Part shown: positions 1-12,190 of the stretch, piece by piece | Position numbering within the stretch: the first letter of the stretch is position 1 | How the letters are laid out: every line of letters starts with the position of its first letter | Source: Cristatella mucedo | Lineage: Eukaryota; Bryozoa; Phylactolaemata; Cristatellidae | Reading direction: 5' to 3' | Length of the DNA: 62,000 nt | NCBI GenBank assembly: GCA_009760855.2 | Contig: WPIO01000014.1 | Span: 1,920,001 to 1,982,000, forward strand | Program-made: the position numbers and the translations under genes | Notes under the pieces: generated by a model | The model's database searches: none | Told to the model about the DNA's origin: nothing | What the model saw: only the letters and a program-made list of their open reading frames with translations

Positions 1-1845
1 ATTGCCCAACAGCAGCTCGTGAAGGTAGGATGGGGAAAGAGTCGAGCCTCGGGCTGCGGTCAGGTAGCTGGCTAATCGCTGAATTAGACGGCGGCATTTT
101 CCGACAGCTACGTACAGGAGGCCGAAAAGAAGCTTGCATCGTGAGGTCTAGCTGCTGCGATTTCGTGCTGGGCAGGGGGAATTGGCAGACTACACACGAG
201 AACCGCTGCTACAGGTATAGGGTCGGTAAGCAAACGCCCAACCGCGTTTGGGGCTTCAGCCCGTGCATGCATCCCGGTATGGCTTGGCAGCAGCCGAGTA
301 CGTGAACATCGAGGAACAGACGAGCACTTCCGAGAGAAGCGATGTACTAGTCAACAACGAGCATACCTGCGGCGGCGCTGCGACTGCGCCCGGGACTGCT
401 GAGGGGACGAGCCCGGCTGCATTCCCTCCGGCACGAGATGCGATGCTTATCTCGCGGACTCGTAATGCCAACTGCGACTAGGTAAGTATTCGACGGGGTG
501 GGTCAAAGAGTATACTGTCCGGCCAATCCCATCACTCGAACGGCGCGGCTGGACAGAGGCAGGCCACGTGCCTCCGAGGTTAGCGACCTGTGGGGAAGGC
601 CGACTGGCATCCGCAGGAGGCTTTCGGAATGCAGTTGGCTTGGTAGGGAGGGGTTAAGAGGGTGGATCGCCAGCCCGGACCGCAGTGACTCCGCAGGCTA
701 ACCGCGTCCGGGCGAAATTGTTACGTACCGTCCTCGGAGAATTCCACTCGGCAGCAGCAACCGCCAGTCGCACGTCACCAGCGGCGTCGGGGCGGGGGCA
801 ACCGAGCGCTCCGGAGGCACGTTAGCAGCTGGGCTGCTAGACCGGATAGAGTGCCGAGGGGTGGAGCGGCGAGAGCGAGGGGCGTCGCGCGCAAGCGCAG
901 CAGGCGTAAAGACCCCGCAGCAATTCGCACAGCCACGAGAGAAACCGCGCTGACAAACCGAACGATAGCCGGCGGCTGCGAGAAGGCGGCGGAGGGGTGA
1001 CGTGTTCCACTGTTCCAAGACACGTATCGGTTTCACAAGCGGCTGAGATGTTCAAGGCGTTGTCGGCAGCCGAGCAGAAACGCCGAGAACGGTCTCGCAG
1101 CAGTCGCAGAATTTCCCGGCGCTACCGGATGTAGATGTCGCTTGCAGCCGCGGCGTAGCACGGGAAAGTCCATTACGGGGTTGGATCGGCTTGCGTGATC
1201 TTATCGATCCTCCGGTCGGCGCCGATTTAATTGCTGGTTCGTGCCGCGCATTGCCTATTTTCGTGCCGCGCATTGCCTATTTTCGTGCAGTAACAAAAAA
1301 TTGAGAGTTTGCGAGCTGCCAGCGATGCAGTCTTGACTTGAGCTGCTTGGACTTCAAAGAGTCACCTCCCCAGCACTGCACTTGGAGGGCAAAGTCGGAT
1401 GCGTGAACCCAGCTTTAGGCTCTCTCTAGCGAAACGGAGCAGTGGGCTGCTACCGAGCCTTGGACGAGTCCGTGCTGGCTGGTCGAAAATCGGCCGCTCG
1501 CTACGAGCCTCGCAGCGAGCGACCCGCCCGCGTCGTCGGACGCTCGACGACGGCGGCCGACGACGACGGCTGAGGGGGCGGGGTCTGACTATCGCGCCAG
1601 CGCGAGACGGTACCCGCGGCCGCTCGCAGACGTCGTACCCGGTCGGCTCCGACGGAGGCGTTGGCGAGCGCAGGCGCCAACGAGTGGGACGCGGGCGCGC
1701 GGCGGGCGTCCGGCGCAACGGCACCGGCGCCGCGCGCTCGACGCGGATGCGTCGCCGACTCGAGCACCCCGCCTAGGGCACAACCGGCGCTTACGTCAGT
1801 GGCTAGGGCGTCGGTGACGTTACGGCGGCGGCTTAGCTTAGCTAG
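1..1845. other. GC-rich stretch without a supported gene
   Basis: The sequence is CpG-dense and no open frame resembles a protein I know. A strong donor-like site, GTAAGTAT, lies at 481-488, but no convincing exon leads into it. A 22-bp unit is repeated twice in tandem at 1238-1259 and 1260-1281. The region could be part of a CpG island or a 5' gene region; nothing here proves it. Confidence 0.4.
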
Positions 1846-1847
<2 letters not shown>

Positions 1848-1941
<94 letters not shown>

Positions 1942-1972
1942 TTAGCTAGGGCGGCAGCGGCGGCGGCGGCAC
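1848..1972. repeat. CGG trinucleotide microsatellite
   Basis: A (CGG)n tract of about 90 bp is followed by a short unit, CTTAGCTAGGG, and then more CGG. The same CTTAGCTAGGG unit also precedes the tract, so the array probably grew by slippage or duplication that included its flank. Poly-alanine or poly-arginine frames through it are artefacts of the repeat. Confidence 0.95.
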
Positions 1973-2965
1973 CGTCGTCGGCTTCAGGTTCGACGACGTG
2001 GGCGCGTGCCTAGCGAGCGAGAAGTTGGCGCGCATCCGGGAGCGAACGAGCACGCTCCGACGCGCCGACGGCGCGGCGCACGAAGAGAGGCGCGCTCGCG
2101 CGACGGCCCGCGCCAGCGCACGGCCAGCGAAGCCGAGCGAACCAGGGGGCGAAGATGGCCGCAGGCGCGATGGTCGGCGAGTCATCGCGGGGAGGGGGCG
2201 AGGTCCCGAGTAGATATACCGCGATCTGCCATAAATCGGCTGAGCTTAGCTCAAATAAAGATGGAGCTTCTTACTGGAAGCTTTGCGTATCGCTTGGATC
2301 TGCCCACTTTCGTGTCGCTGCAAAAGGACGATTTTTGCTTGAGAACGAGCGAGGGGCGCGTTTCGTAAAATTTGAGCGAGCGAGCACTTGCTCGGCGTAG
2401 CGGCGGGCTCTCTCGCCTCCTCCCACCGGTCTGCCGCTAGCGATCGCTCGCTCGTCCGAGCGATCGCTAGCGCGACTCTCGCGCGCGCGCGGCGCACGAG
2501 CGAGCCAGCTGTCCCAGCTTCAGGTAGTTGCCCCGTAGAGCTGCCTAGGCGTGCGTCGGACTCAGCCGCCCAACGCGCAACGCAGGAAGCGCGCTCTGGA
2601 GACGTCGCGATAATCGATCTGGGAAGAAAAGGCGAGAGGCCGTTGGGGGCGGTGACGGAGACCGGAGGAGACGGACGAGACGAAGAGCCCGCCCAGCACT
2701 TTTGAACGCAACCGCAGCCTGCACGCCGCCGTTGCGTGCAGGCGGCCACCACGCGTCGGCTGTAGCTCGGCTCGCAGAGACTGCGAACCCGAGTGGTACC
2801 GTGCCAACTGTCGCAAAAAAGGAGTCGCGGCGACGCCTCCTATCCAGAACGAATGGTCTCTCCTCCCGCCGGGGCTCCGTCTGCCGCTTCGTCACCGCGG
2901 CCGATGTGAATGGATGGGCGCCGGAGGCAGTAGCCAATGAGCTGCATCGATTCCCAGCGCTCAAG
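1973..2965. other. GC-rich stretch between two CGG tracts, no supported gene
   Basis: This stretch is CpG-rich with many CGAGCG and GCGCGC runs. Several frames stay open in both directions, as expected for GC-rich DNA that lacks TA-containing stops. I recognise no domain, signal peptide or splice-site pair. Confidence 0.4.
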
Positions 2966-3178
<213 letters not shown>

Positions 3179-3930
3179 GGTAAGCCTCGCGCCTGCCGAC
3201 AGCTCGCCGTTGCGCAAGTGTGCCACCGCCGTGGGGCGGCTGCAGCGAAGCTTCGGCCGCGGCTCGCAGCAGCGAAACGCTTCGCGTGGAGACGATCGTC
3301 CCTCTCCTCCGCCGACGAGCCACCGCCGCCGCGGCGGCGCGGCTCGGAAATTTCAATGTAACGCGGCCGCATAAGCCAGCGGCGGCGGGCGATTGAAAGA
3401 AGTCTAGAAAGAACTGAAAGCTGACAGAAAGGGAGCGCTGAGCTGCAAGACGGCCGCGTGAGGTTAAAATAGCCATTCCTGAATGCTGGTTCTATAGCCG
3501 ACCGGAAGCGCAACAGTCATTAGCCGCCGACGCGTAGCCGATACGCGGAGCCGGCACGTGGTGGCCGGGCGGGCGTGTCGCTCCCGGGAATGCCGCGGAC
3601 CAGCGGCGCGGATGAGTGCGCCGCACTCGCGAGAGCTTCGCTCGGCGGCCGAGACGCGCCAGTCGGACGCAATGGCTTTGGCAATGGCTGAGAAACGTCA
3701 TTAAATCGAGCTTAGGAATTGCTTGATAGCACGCTCGCGTGCGCTCTCGCGCGATTTCAGCAATAGAGTGCGACCGCATTGAACTACCGGTTCTAGATCA
3801 GGCTGCACGCCTCGCTGCCGTTGGCAAGTGGCGCGGCAGCGCCGCTGCGGCCGCCGCCGATGCAGCATTGCAGCATCGCAGCGACTGCTGCCCTCGACCT
3901 GCGGCTGCCGCCGCCGCTCGGGGTTACGCG
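3179..3930. other. GC-rich stretch, no supported gene
   Basis: The CpG-dense composition continues from the CGG tract and then falls towards 3.9 kb, where LINE-derived sequence begins. No recognisable coding exon or structured RNA was seen. Confidence 0.35.
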
Positions 3931-4063
3931 ATGTATCGCCGTATGTAACTCTGCAAAGCCACAAAGACTGTGAGTTTTACGCAGGAGAGTTTTGTATAGT
4001 GCACTCGCAGCTAAGCGGCTTTCGGTACGCATTCGGTAGCCAACAGACTTCATTGGCACACTG
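3931..4063 (-). mobile_element. L2-type LINE 3' end fragment
   Basis: This piece matches, base for base over long blocks, the 3' terminal region of the larger L2-type copy at 41.77-43.0 kb. Shared blocks include the 'hydrant-like' 3' segments GTAACTCTGCAAAGCC and CGGCTTTCGGTACGCATTCG. Only the 3' untranslated end is kept, as expected for 5'-truncated LINE insertions. It abuts a CR1-type tail of opposite orientation. Confidence 0.85.
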
Positions 4064-4065
4064 AC

Positions 4066-4226
4066 CCTGTATATGTCACCCCTAACCGTGTTGTTCTTAT
4101 TGTTTATTGAGCGCGCTACCACTAAACATTCGATCGTGCTTCCTTTGTTGTAAATGCGAAGCGCCTAAAAAAATTGGGTTCTCTGAGGGCGCTATATCAA
4201 ATGAATTATTATTATTACTATTATTA
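4066..4226 (+). mobile_element. CR1-type LINE 3' tail (family B)
   Basis: The piece starts with CTGACCCTGTATATGTCACC and ends in the hairpin GCGCCTA...GGGCGCTATATCAA followed by ATT repeats. The same 3' untranslated block ends the copies at 38.5 kb and 46.9 kb. The ATT-repeat terminus is the presumed 3' end of the element. Confidence 0.85.
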
Positions 4227-4797
4227 CGAGCCCTGCAGCTGCGCTGCCGACGAAGGCAACGGGGGCGCTGCTGCGGGCGAGACAAGGTGCGCCTTAAACT
4301 TCCTTTCGAGTAAGTCTTAAGTTTTCTTTTTCCCATTCCCGATTTTTCCAGAGAGGAGGAACCTAATCAAAGAGGTTTGCATTGAGGGCGGACGGCGGAC
4401 TCATAAATATGCGCTCGACGTCTCGTGCACGATGGCGGCCGCTGATCGCAAGAATTGGGAGCGCTTCAGCCGGCTGTTTCCTCGGCCGCCTTGTGGCCGT
4501 CTGCCGCAACCACCAGCTCTGCGGGCGTCCCACCGAGGGCGGTCGCGAGCGCGGGCTGATGCTTACGAATGATAAGGCGGCTAGCCTCGGAGAAGCGGGC
4601 GTCCGACGGCGCGTGCGTCCGCGCGATCCGGATCTGCGGTAGAGATCCGACTTGGACGAGAGGGAAGCGTCGCTTTGTGGCTACTGCGTAGCTCGGGACA
4701 ACTCGTAGCTAATGGCTCCGGAGCATCAATCTACTCGCACGCGCTCTACCTTAGGCGAGCCCGCCCAGGCGAGGTTTTCATATGGTGCGACCGGAAA

Positions 4798-4800
<3 letters not shown>

Positions 4801-4879
<79 letters not shown>
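4801..4879. repeat. GA dinucleotide microsatellite
   Basis: About 80 bp of near-perfect AG repeat. Glu-Arg open frames across it are repeat artefacts. Confidence 0.97.
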
Positions 4880-4881
<2 letters not shown>

Positions 4882-5406
4882 TAGCGCGCACGCGTGGAGC
4901 TCACGCTCGAGTCGGCAGTTGCCTAGATCGAGACGACCGACAGCTGAGCTTTCCCGAGCTGAGCCGAGCAGTTAGTGCACGCGTGTCGCCGACGGAGACC
5001 AGCGGATGGTGCTTGTATCATGATTCCATAAATGTGTACAGGTATACGTGCATATGCGATACACAGCATATACACAGCATGTATTGTATATCTCTCCGCC
5101 CAATTCGCTCGGAAGACAATCACCGAGAAAGACCACTTCTACTTCGTTTCCGGCCACTTTGCTACAACTCAAATGTATTCCTCATTGCTAGAGCGAATCA
5201 GGTTATTGTCAAATGAGAAACTTTCAGCTCCGGCAGCAATTAGGAACGAAGTCTGACCGCACCCTCCGCTCCAACCGGCGCCGCAAACTTTACATGACTC
5301 GAGACTTCGGCCGTATCTCGCAATACGGGAACCTTGCGTTCATTTAAGTAATGACGCATTTAAGAACTGCGATTTCAAAGACAGCGCTGCGAGCAACAAG
5401 GACTCT

Positions 5407-5410
5407 TAAA

Positions 5411-5460
<50 letters not shown>

Positions 5461-5461
5461 G
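5407..5461. repeat. GA/GACA microsatellite
   Basis: An imperfect AG repeat with interspersed ACAG units, similar in type to the longer compound array at 13.4-14.0 kb. Confidence 0.95.
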
Positions 5462-8400
5462 CGTCAGGCTGACGACGGGCGGATTGTCGCACGGGCGTAC
5501 GGTAGGCAGAGCGGGCGGGTGGGTGGGTGCAGGACAATAGTCATCCGGTCAGTGGAGCCGCGACGCGTAGTCGATGTGGCGTCAGTGCCGCGGCGAACGC
5601 AGCTGCAGGCTGCCCCCTTTCGCACCGCCAGGGAGGTATTTACCTCGCTCGCTGATGCAACGAGAGGGGCTGCGAGTGCTAGCGTTGAGGTGACAGCGCC
5701 GGCGCCGGCGGCTATAATGAGCAGCGGCGTTAGAAAGTGAATAAATAAGAGAAGTGCGAAGCAGATTCGACAGTCTCGTTTCCATAGCGGCCGAGACGCT
5801 CGTCGGCTTTCGTCGTCCCGCTAGGAGTGGGCAATAAAGCATTGCCTGCGGCAGAGCTCGAACCCGTGGCCATGGCAAGCGAAGCGCGAGTGCCTTGACC
5901 CCGCGAGCCGCCGCCGATACAGCGACACCTGTAACGCAACGACGTGCGTCTGCATCGCGCCGCCCTGCCGCCCGGCGCCATCGCAACAGCGGCCGCGTAG
6001 ACGAGGTCGTTAGGCGGCGGCCATTCAGTCCGGCCCGCCCGCCGACTTCGATTTTCGTCGGCGCCAAAGCGAAGGCGAGAGCAGAGAGTGAAGAGCCCCC
6101 CCCCCCCGGAAGCATCTACGACATACGGCCGGCCGGCGCTGCCTTTCGTTTCGCGTCAATCCCTCAGGTACGTCCGGGGGAGTGGCTCTATTATTATTAG
6201 TGGCGGCTGTTTATGCAATATCACCCTTCTCAACGAGGGATCGAAAAACGGGCTGGAAAGTTGAAATAAGTGCGAGCTAAGGTGATTGTATAAAAAAAAA
6301 ATTCGGGCTAACCCGAGCTAAGTACTAAGCTAGCTGTCCAAATGTCCGGGGGGGCACCTACAGACCAGAGCCCTCAATAGCCACGTGGGCGGGAGCCCAC
6401 GGAATGAGAAATTATGGCCGAAGCGCGCGCGCGCGCCCGCCCGCCCTGCCGACCCACCGCCCAGAAGTAGGGTCGCCCAACCGCCCATGCCCATACACGT
6501 ACCCATACCCAGATCGCCTCGTTCTCGCCAGACAGACGCTGTCTCGGATCGCGATACGGAGGAGACGCCGCGCCGTCGGCCGCCGGCTTCTTCTTCAGCT
6601 CGCGCTCGATCGAAGCGGCGTCGACGCTCGTCGCGATTCGGAGGTTGCACGGCGAGCGTCGACGGGTTGAACTTTGAAAGCCCGCCTTCGCGATTCCGAT
6701 CCGACGCCCGGATCTGGCGGACCCGACCGAGACTCGGCAGAAAACTGTGTGCGAAAAGCTCGGCCGCCTTCGACTCTGCCGAGAACTCGTCAGGCAGACT
6801 CGGGCGTCTCAACTCCTAGAGGCAGCGCTGAGCGAGATTTCTATAAGGCAGGCCAATGCGCACCCACGCCCACCCATAGGATCGCCGCCGACGCCACCCG
6901 CGCCCACCCAGTACCCGTGGGTAGTGGTGGATATGGACGCGGGGTATTGGCATAGGTACTCAGCTGAGGACTCTGCTGCAGACGCGCGTCAAATTCTAGT
7001 CATACTTATATTGAGGCATCGTCATTCCTTGACTAGTGTCCCGAATGGCTCGTTCTGGAGCAGTCGACAACTGTTGCCGAGGTGGCCGCGTCTGCACAGC
7101 TAGGTTATCAAAGCCAGGTTGGACCTGCGACGCCGACCCAGCACCGCAGCCTCGCTCGCTGCGGTGACGATTCGCGCGGTCGATCCAGCGACTTACTGCT
7201 ACTACGCACACCGCCGCGAGCCAGTTTCGTCGGTCCTATCGAAGACCGTGTCGGCGCCATTTTTCTGCCACCTGGTAGTACCTGGTAGTGAGGAGTTCGG
7301 CGCCTTGCGACGATGCAAGAGCCTGGAAGCGCTGGTCTAGCAGGCGACCCTAGCTCGCACCTGCTCGCCAGGCTGCAGGACTCGGATCTCGTGCGGCTGC
7401 TGTTAGTACCATTCAGTTGTGCACTCATCAGCTGCCGCAATTCGGTCGCATTCGATCGATGAAACGAGCTGATCGAAATGAACCTTTCGATCAGCGAGCA
7501 CCTTTAGCTTTAGCTTTACGCTGCAGACGCGCAACTCACTCAGCCGTCAGAGTTACATTCCCAAGAGCGAGCAGAACGGCCGAGAGCGAGCAGCACCATC
7601 CGCAGAAAAAAAAATGTTTCTCATGGATGGTGTCTCACCCTTTGTTGGTTGCCTGCTCGCTGCTCTGTGAGCGAGTAGTGCGGACTCGACGGCCTCGATA
7701 TATCCCAGGCTGTGTCCAATGTATGTTCGGAGAATCGCGGCTTTGTCGTCAATCGCGAGCACTTAAGGTTATCGAATTTTTTGTGGGCGTGACGTCACAT
7801 GTCAAGATTATGAGTATTGTCTACATTGTTCATTCTTCCGGCTTGGCCGCGGTACACCGTTTGCTGAGCAGTCTGCAGTCGGTGAGAAAAAGAACTCTTT
7901 TAGATCCATTTGATAGTCAGCCACTCAATAGGATCTGTACTCGAGAAGGTCTAGTGCAGATTATGCAGTGATGGAATTTTTTCGGTCATCCTGACAATGG
8001 CCATACGCAGACACTCATTGTAGCCTCAACGTCTTGGATATGCAGCTAGGCCAGGACACCCGGGTCTAGAGCCGTGCCATACGGTTTGGAATTCCAAACT
8101 GTCACAGATAAATATCCTGAACGTGTAGCCGAGTCAAGCTTTCAGGACAAGAAGGACCTGTTCACCTTAAAAAATAATAATATGGCCGACAAGTCATACC
8201 GAACTTCCGGAATAAAGGGATTTACCATCATCGGCAGCTGATTATGTTTTGATGGCCAGCCGCCAGCCAAAAAATGCAGAAGAGCACTGGCCCGCGAAAG
8301 CTATGCGTCTAGAGTCTTTTTTCTCTGCATCGACGGTCTGCACATCGATCTTTCTTGCAGCACGTGCGAGCTGCTTGGGTTCATCGAAGTGGCCAAGAGA

Positions 8401-8616
8401 GAGCCTCCATCGAGGAGCTTCCGTCCCTTAAACTGATCCTAAAATGGCCGCGAGGCACCCCTCCTGTGGTTGTAGGACATTTCCTCCCTGGACGTTCCCC
8501 CCCCCCCGACATTCGCCCCCCCCCGGTGGACCCTAGGGCATTTCCCCCTGGACATTTCCTCCTTCGGGGTAGGACATTTTCTCCCCCCATGTTGATGAAT
8601 GCATAACTAAGAATAC

Positions 8617-8621
<5 letters not shown>

Positions 8622-8670
<49 letters not shown>
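8622..8670. repeat. GA dinucleotide microsatellite
   Basis: About 49 bp of uninterrupted AG repeat. Confidence 0.97.
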
Positions 8671-8673
<3 letters not shown>

Positions 8674-9030
8674 CATGATTAAATTAAGTTCATGCTCTAT
8701 TAAAATAAAATTGACTCAGTATAATTAGAGGAATGAATGCATTGGAAGGATGGTTTCTAATGGAGTGAGCGGCAGCGGCGGCGGTTTCGGTGACTGCGGC
8801 AGCGGTGAGCTATACAGTTCGGTCCCACGGAAGTTATGCCCCGCTCGACGCCGCCAGGCAGGTGTTCGTACTAGTAAAAGCGGGCGTGCCGCGAGTTCCT
8901 GCAAATGAGCGCTAAGCCTCAGAGGTCTACTGAGTATAACTCGATCTCAAGAGATCAAGTTATGCCCGAATATGTACTAATTAAAGCGCGGAATATGAGC
9001 AAGGGTGGATTTAGGCGGCGGAGGCGCAGC

Positions 9031-9247
9031 CCGCCCTAAACCCTAAACCATAAACACTAAACCACAAAACCCTAAACACTGAACCCTAAAACCCTAAAGC
9101 CTAAACGCAAAACACTAAACCCTAAACGCTAAAGCCTAAAAACCGTAAACCTTAAACGCTAAACCGTAAACCCTAAAACCCTAAACGCCAAACTCTAAAC
9201 CCTAAACCCCTAAACCCCTAAACACTAAACCCTAAACTCTAAACCAT
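9031..9247. repeat. Degenerate CCCTAAA heptamer array (telomere-like)
   Basis: About 215 bp of tandem CCCTAAA with many variants (CACTAAA, CGCTAAA, CCGTAAA, CCCCTAAA). TTTAGGG is the plant/algal-type telomere unit, whereas most animals use TTAGGG, so this heptamer interstitial array is unexpected beside animal-type genes. The variation suggests an old internal array, not an active chromosome end. Confidence 0.9.
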
Positions 9248-9596
9248 ACACCGGGGGAAATGTCCGTACTGCAGAGGGGAAATGTCCGTACCTCCCTCCT
9301 GCGCCCCCCGGAAAACGATGGACAGCGTGCAGCTCTCGTGGGGACAATGTCTGGGCACGCCTTTTATGGGCCATCCGTTGTCTGCTGCCACAAAGCTTAG
9401 AATTTGAATGCAAAGCATGCAGCTCTCAAGCGTCGCAGCTACAAGTCCTTAGTAATCGCAGCTCCATGGAGTTAACCCAAGTTCCTAGCGAACCACTCAT
9501 TTTCATTGGCTGTCGACTAAACTAAGGCTCTCTGTTTCGCCTGACGCTTAGCTAAAGACTAAGAGCTGGTCACGATTTTGGCACTAAATATGTTTG

Positions 9597-9597
9597 C

Positions 9598-9642
<45 letters not shown>

Positions 9643-9646
9643 TGTG

Positions 9647-9683
<37 letters not shown>

Positions 9684-9711
9684 ATGTGTGTGTGTGTTTG
9701 TGTGTGTGTGA
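9597..9711. repeat. Compound TA/TG microsatellite
   Basis: A TA repeat with CATA interruptions passes into a TG repeat. Tyr-Ile and Thr-His frames through it are artefacts. Confidence 0.97.
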
Positions 9712-10740
9712 GGCATGATATCGGAGGAACGGGTAAATGAGAAGGGTGAGAGAGACACCTGACAGACAGAGAATGATGTCGACGAATGGCGCGCGTGTCC
9801 ATTTTGATTCACCGCTGGGCTGGCTCTCCAACTGGCGCTCAAAAGTAAAAGTACATCAAGTATGGACCCGTATACCCGTATCTAAGATTGAGGCTTCCAA
9901 AAAGTCCGGAGACGCGCGGTCCGTTAGAAGACGTTGGTCGAACTCGTGTTGGACACACTGTAAATGCTGCTTCGCGCGAACTGCGAACTGGTAAGAGACT
10001 TTCAACTTCTGTGGTCCGACATGGCCGCCACCGTAGCCCGAGCCGAAACTTCCGGGTCGGCATGGCCCTCGGCCAGAGCGAAATAGACTTGCAACGATAC
10101 TGTCAACAAGGAGGCAACGCAGTCGCTTAGGTAGGTGTGGAGCGCTTCTGTTAGGCGGAGAAGCGCGTGCAAAGAGTACGGACCTGACGCTCGCAGTGCA
10201 TGGCGACGAGGCGGCGCTGGAAATCCCGCCAGTGGCCCTAGCAGCGACGCCGAATTATAGAAAGCGCAAAGAGTCGTCGGACGCTGCAGCTGTTGCCGAT
10301 GGCGACGTCCGGCAGACTCGCTAGCAGGCTAGCAGGACCTGGAGCTCAGCACTGCCACTCGCTCTGACGGACAAATCGCAGCGGCTGCAAGACTGTGATG
10401 ATCGGGCACACTCATTATTGCATGCCAGGTCTCGATACACGCACAGCTGGTTGCATGGCAGGAAGGATAATTTTATCTCACGGCTGTTTTACTTAGTAAT
10501 TCGCTATGCCTAAGAAGCAAATATAAATGCCCATTATTGCTTGCATTTTGATTTCATGACCAAGGCAGTGTTTAAAATTATTATTACACATTCCTGATAA
10601 GGAAACTTGCGAATTCGCGCTCTGTGGTTCAACATTTAGTCGGAATGATGACAAGAAAACGAATCGAAATAAACGCGTATTGACTCTGAATACAAAAATG
10701 ATCACTCAAAAGGGTCCAATAAAGAGTTGACGTTCTAGAC
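9712..10740. other. Intergenic stretch, no supported gene
   Basis: No recognisable protein, RNA or repeat family was found. Composition changes from GC-rich to AT-richer near 10.45 kb, shortly before the decayed transposon-associated ORF. Confidence 0.35.
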
Positions 10741-10744
10741 TTGT

Positions 10745-11290
10745 GGCCACACAGTGAATCTCTTTCTCTGTAAACTCCCACAGTCGTCCTTTCCATGTTT
10801 CATTATACTATCCTTATTAATGACGTTCAAATTGTTGTATGAAATCCCGATGAAAGCGCTCGCGTCGCTCCTCTGAGTAAGCTCGAATGATTTCCATGAA
10901 TTTTTACGAGGATCGTCAAGGATGCGACTTTGAGTGACATTCTGCAATCCACTGTGGCGTAGAGTCATTGATGAAAGCTTGAGCCAGCTGCTAGTAGCTT
11001 TCAGCCTTGTGATCGCCAAGAGAGCTATGAGCCATTGCATCCACAATGTTCCAAACCACTTTTTCGGTCCTGTTAAGCTTCTAGGCGAAGTCGTCACTCT
11101 CATCGTCGATCTTCTTCTTTATCTGCGATCCGACGAAGATACCAACTTTGACCTCTGCCTGCGACAACGGCAGGACATGTTGAAGAGAGCTGAGAGCTGC
11201 GGACTTACGGTCTAGAGCCGTGACAGATTGCTTGATGGGGCCTAACTTGACGTGTGCCCCTTGTTGTATCAGCCCCTTTCCATGATTTGC
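10745..11290 (-). pseudogene. Decayed transposon-associated ORF with GERFH-type motif
   Basis: Read on the minus strand, three joined stretches resemble an uncharacterised protein family that recurs in invertebrate genome assemblies. First, near 11290-11250, comes HVKLGPIKQSVTALD. Next, near 11160, comes AEVKVGIFVGSQIKKK. Last, near 10870, is AYSEERRERFHRDF, matching a family motif I remember as SEEQGERFHQDI. Several in-frame stops (for example near 11065 and 10920) and probable frameshifts break the reading, so it is not a working gene. I know the family only as repeat-associated conserved protein and cannot assign an enzymatic function. It could also be a captured host exon, but the multi-copy habit of the family argues against that. 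Confidence 0.6.
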
Positions 11291-11885
11291 AAGCGACTAC
11301 CGCTCAATTTGGCTCTTCTCTACAGAGAGATCGATCCCCTGTGGCCAGTCTCTGGTGTGGCAATGGGCTTGAGAGAGACCCGACTGTGGACTCGTAATGC
11401 CCCGTCCTGTAATGCCGAGACGCAGAGAGTTTCTCTTGATTCTCGACAGGCATGCCGAAGAATGTTTGTAGATCTCGCACGTTGTAGCAGACGCTTTCGC
11501 GGAATACTATATTCTCGCTATTGTTGTCTTGCTACCATCGTCCGCACTCGCAGCAAGATGAATCTGCTGGGTGCAAGCTATCTCTTGAAGCCATGTTAAT
11601 GACACGTGACTACTCACTATTCTCTCTCTCTACAGTGCAATTAAATTACGCCCCGCATTCAACCTCTGCGGCCACCCAGCCTTCTTTCTTGCCGCGCTAG
11701 GAAAGCGCTATCGGAAACGCAGTAGCGCCATCCGAAAGCGCGTCTGCAAGCTCGATTGTAATTATGACGCAGCTGGTGGGCGCGCTCGTGAGAGCTGAGA
11801 GGAGCCTCTGCCGTCGGGAGGTCAGGTTTGCGTGGGGGTGCACAGTGTGCAGTGGATTTCGATTCCTTGGCATGAGCAGAAACTC
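11291..11885. other. Intergenic stretch, no supported gene
   Basis: The first part may be more of the decayed ORF to the left, but I see no family motif. The rest shows no recognisable feature before the TA microsatellite. Confidence 0.3.
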
Positions 11886-11886
11886 G

Positions 11887-12059
<173 letters not shown>

Positions 12060-12066
<7 letters not shown>

Positions 12067-12190
12067 CATTTATATAGAGCCATGAGAGAATTTAATATAT
12101 ATACCGGTGCTTCACATATGCCACGGGGATCGAGCCCACAATCTTGGTCGTAAAAAACATTCACCTTGACCTTGGTCAAGGCGGCAAGCC
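12060..12190 (-). mobile_element. tRNA-derived SINE, family A (degraded)
   Basis: The minus-strand sequence keeps the shared 3' part (a degraded form of the GCGCCTGAATAGAGATT tail) and the B-box-like GGGCTCGATCCC-type block, here GTGGGCTCGATCCCC. Intact relatives lie at 26.55 kb and 32.2 kb. The extra block with CTTGACCTTGG resembles the variant copies at 36.0 and 60.5 kb. Confidence 0.7.

Larger units (their letters stand above)
4227..8455. other. Long GC-rich stretch, no supported gene
   Basis: It contains GA microsatellites, a C homopolymer near 6100, an alternating GC run near 6425 and many uninformative open frames. I found no protein family, no paired splice sites around a recognisable domain and no RNA gene. 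The segment at 7775-7975 is less GC-rich and stays open in one frame, but it shows no recognisable motif. Confidence 0.35.
8460..9360. other. Segment bounded by inverted GGACATTTCCCC-like blocks
   Basis: On the left (8468-8600) are several degenerate copies of GGACATTTCC separated by C homopolymers. On the right (9250-9290) are two copies of the reverse complement, GGGGAAATGTCCGTAC, with a weaker one near 9340. Between them lie a GA microsatellite, unclassified sequence and a degenerate CCCTAAA array. The arrangement resembles a single unit with inverted ends, but no transposase frame or clear target-site duplication was seen. Calling it a mobile element would be inference. Confidence 0.5.

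Noticed and set aside
7417-7971. 184-codon plus-strand frame
   Set aside because: Composition changes midway and no motif or splice evidence was found.
9225-9413. Minus-strand frame across the telomere-like flank
   Set aside because: Short and derived from repeats; no homology recognised.
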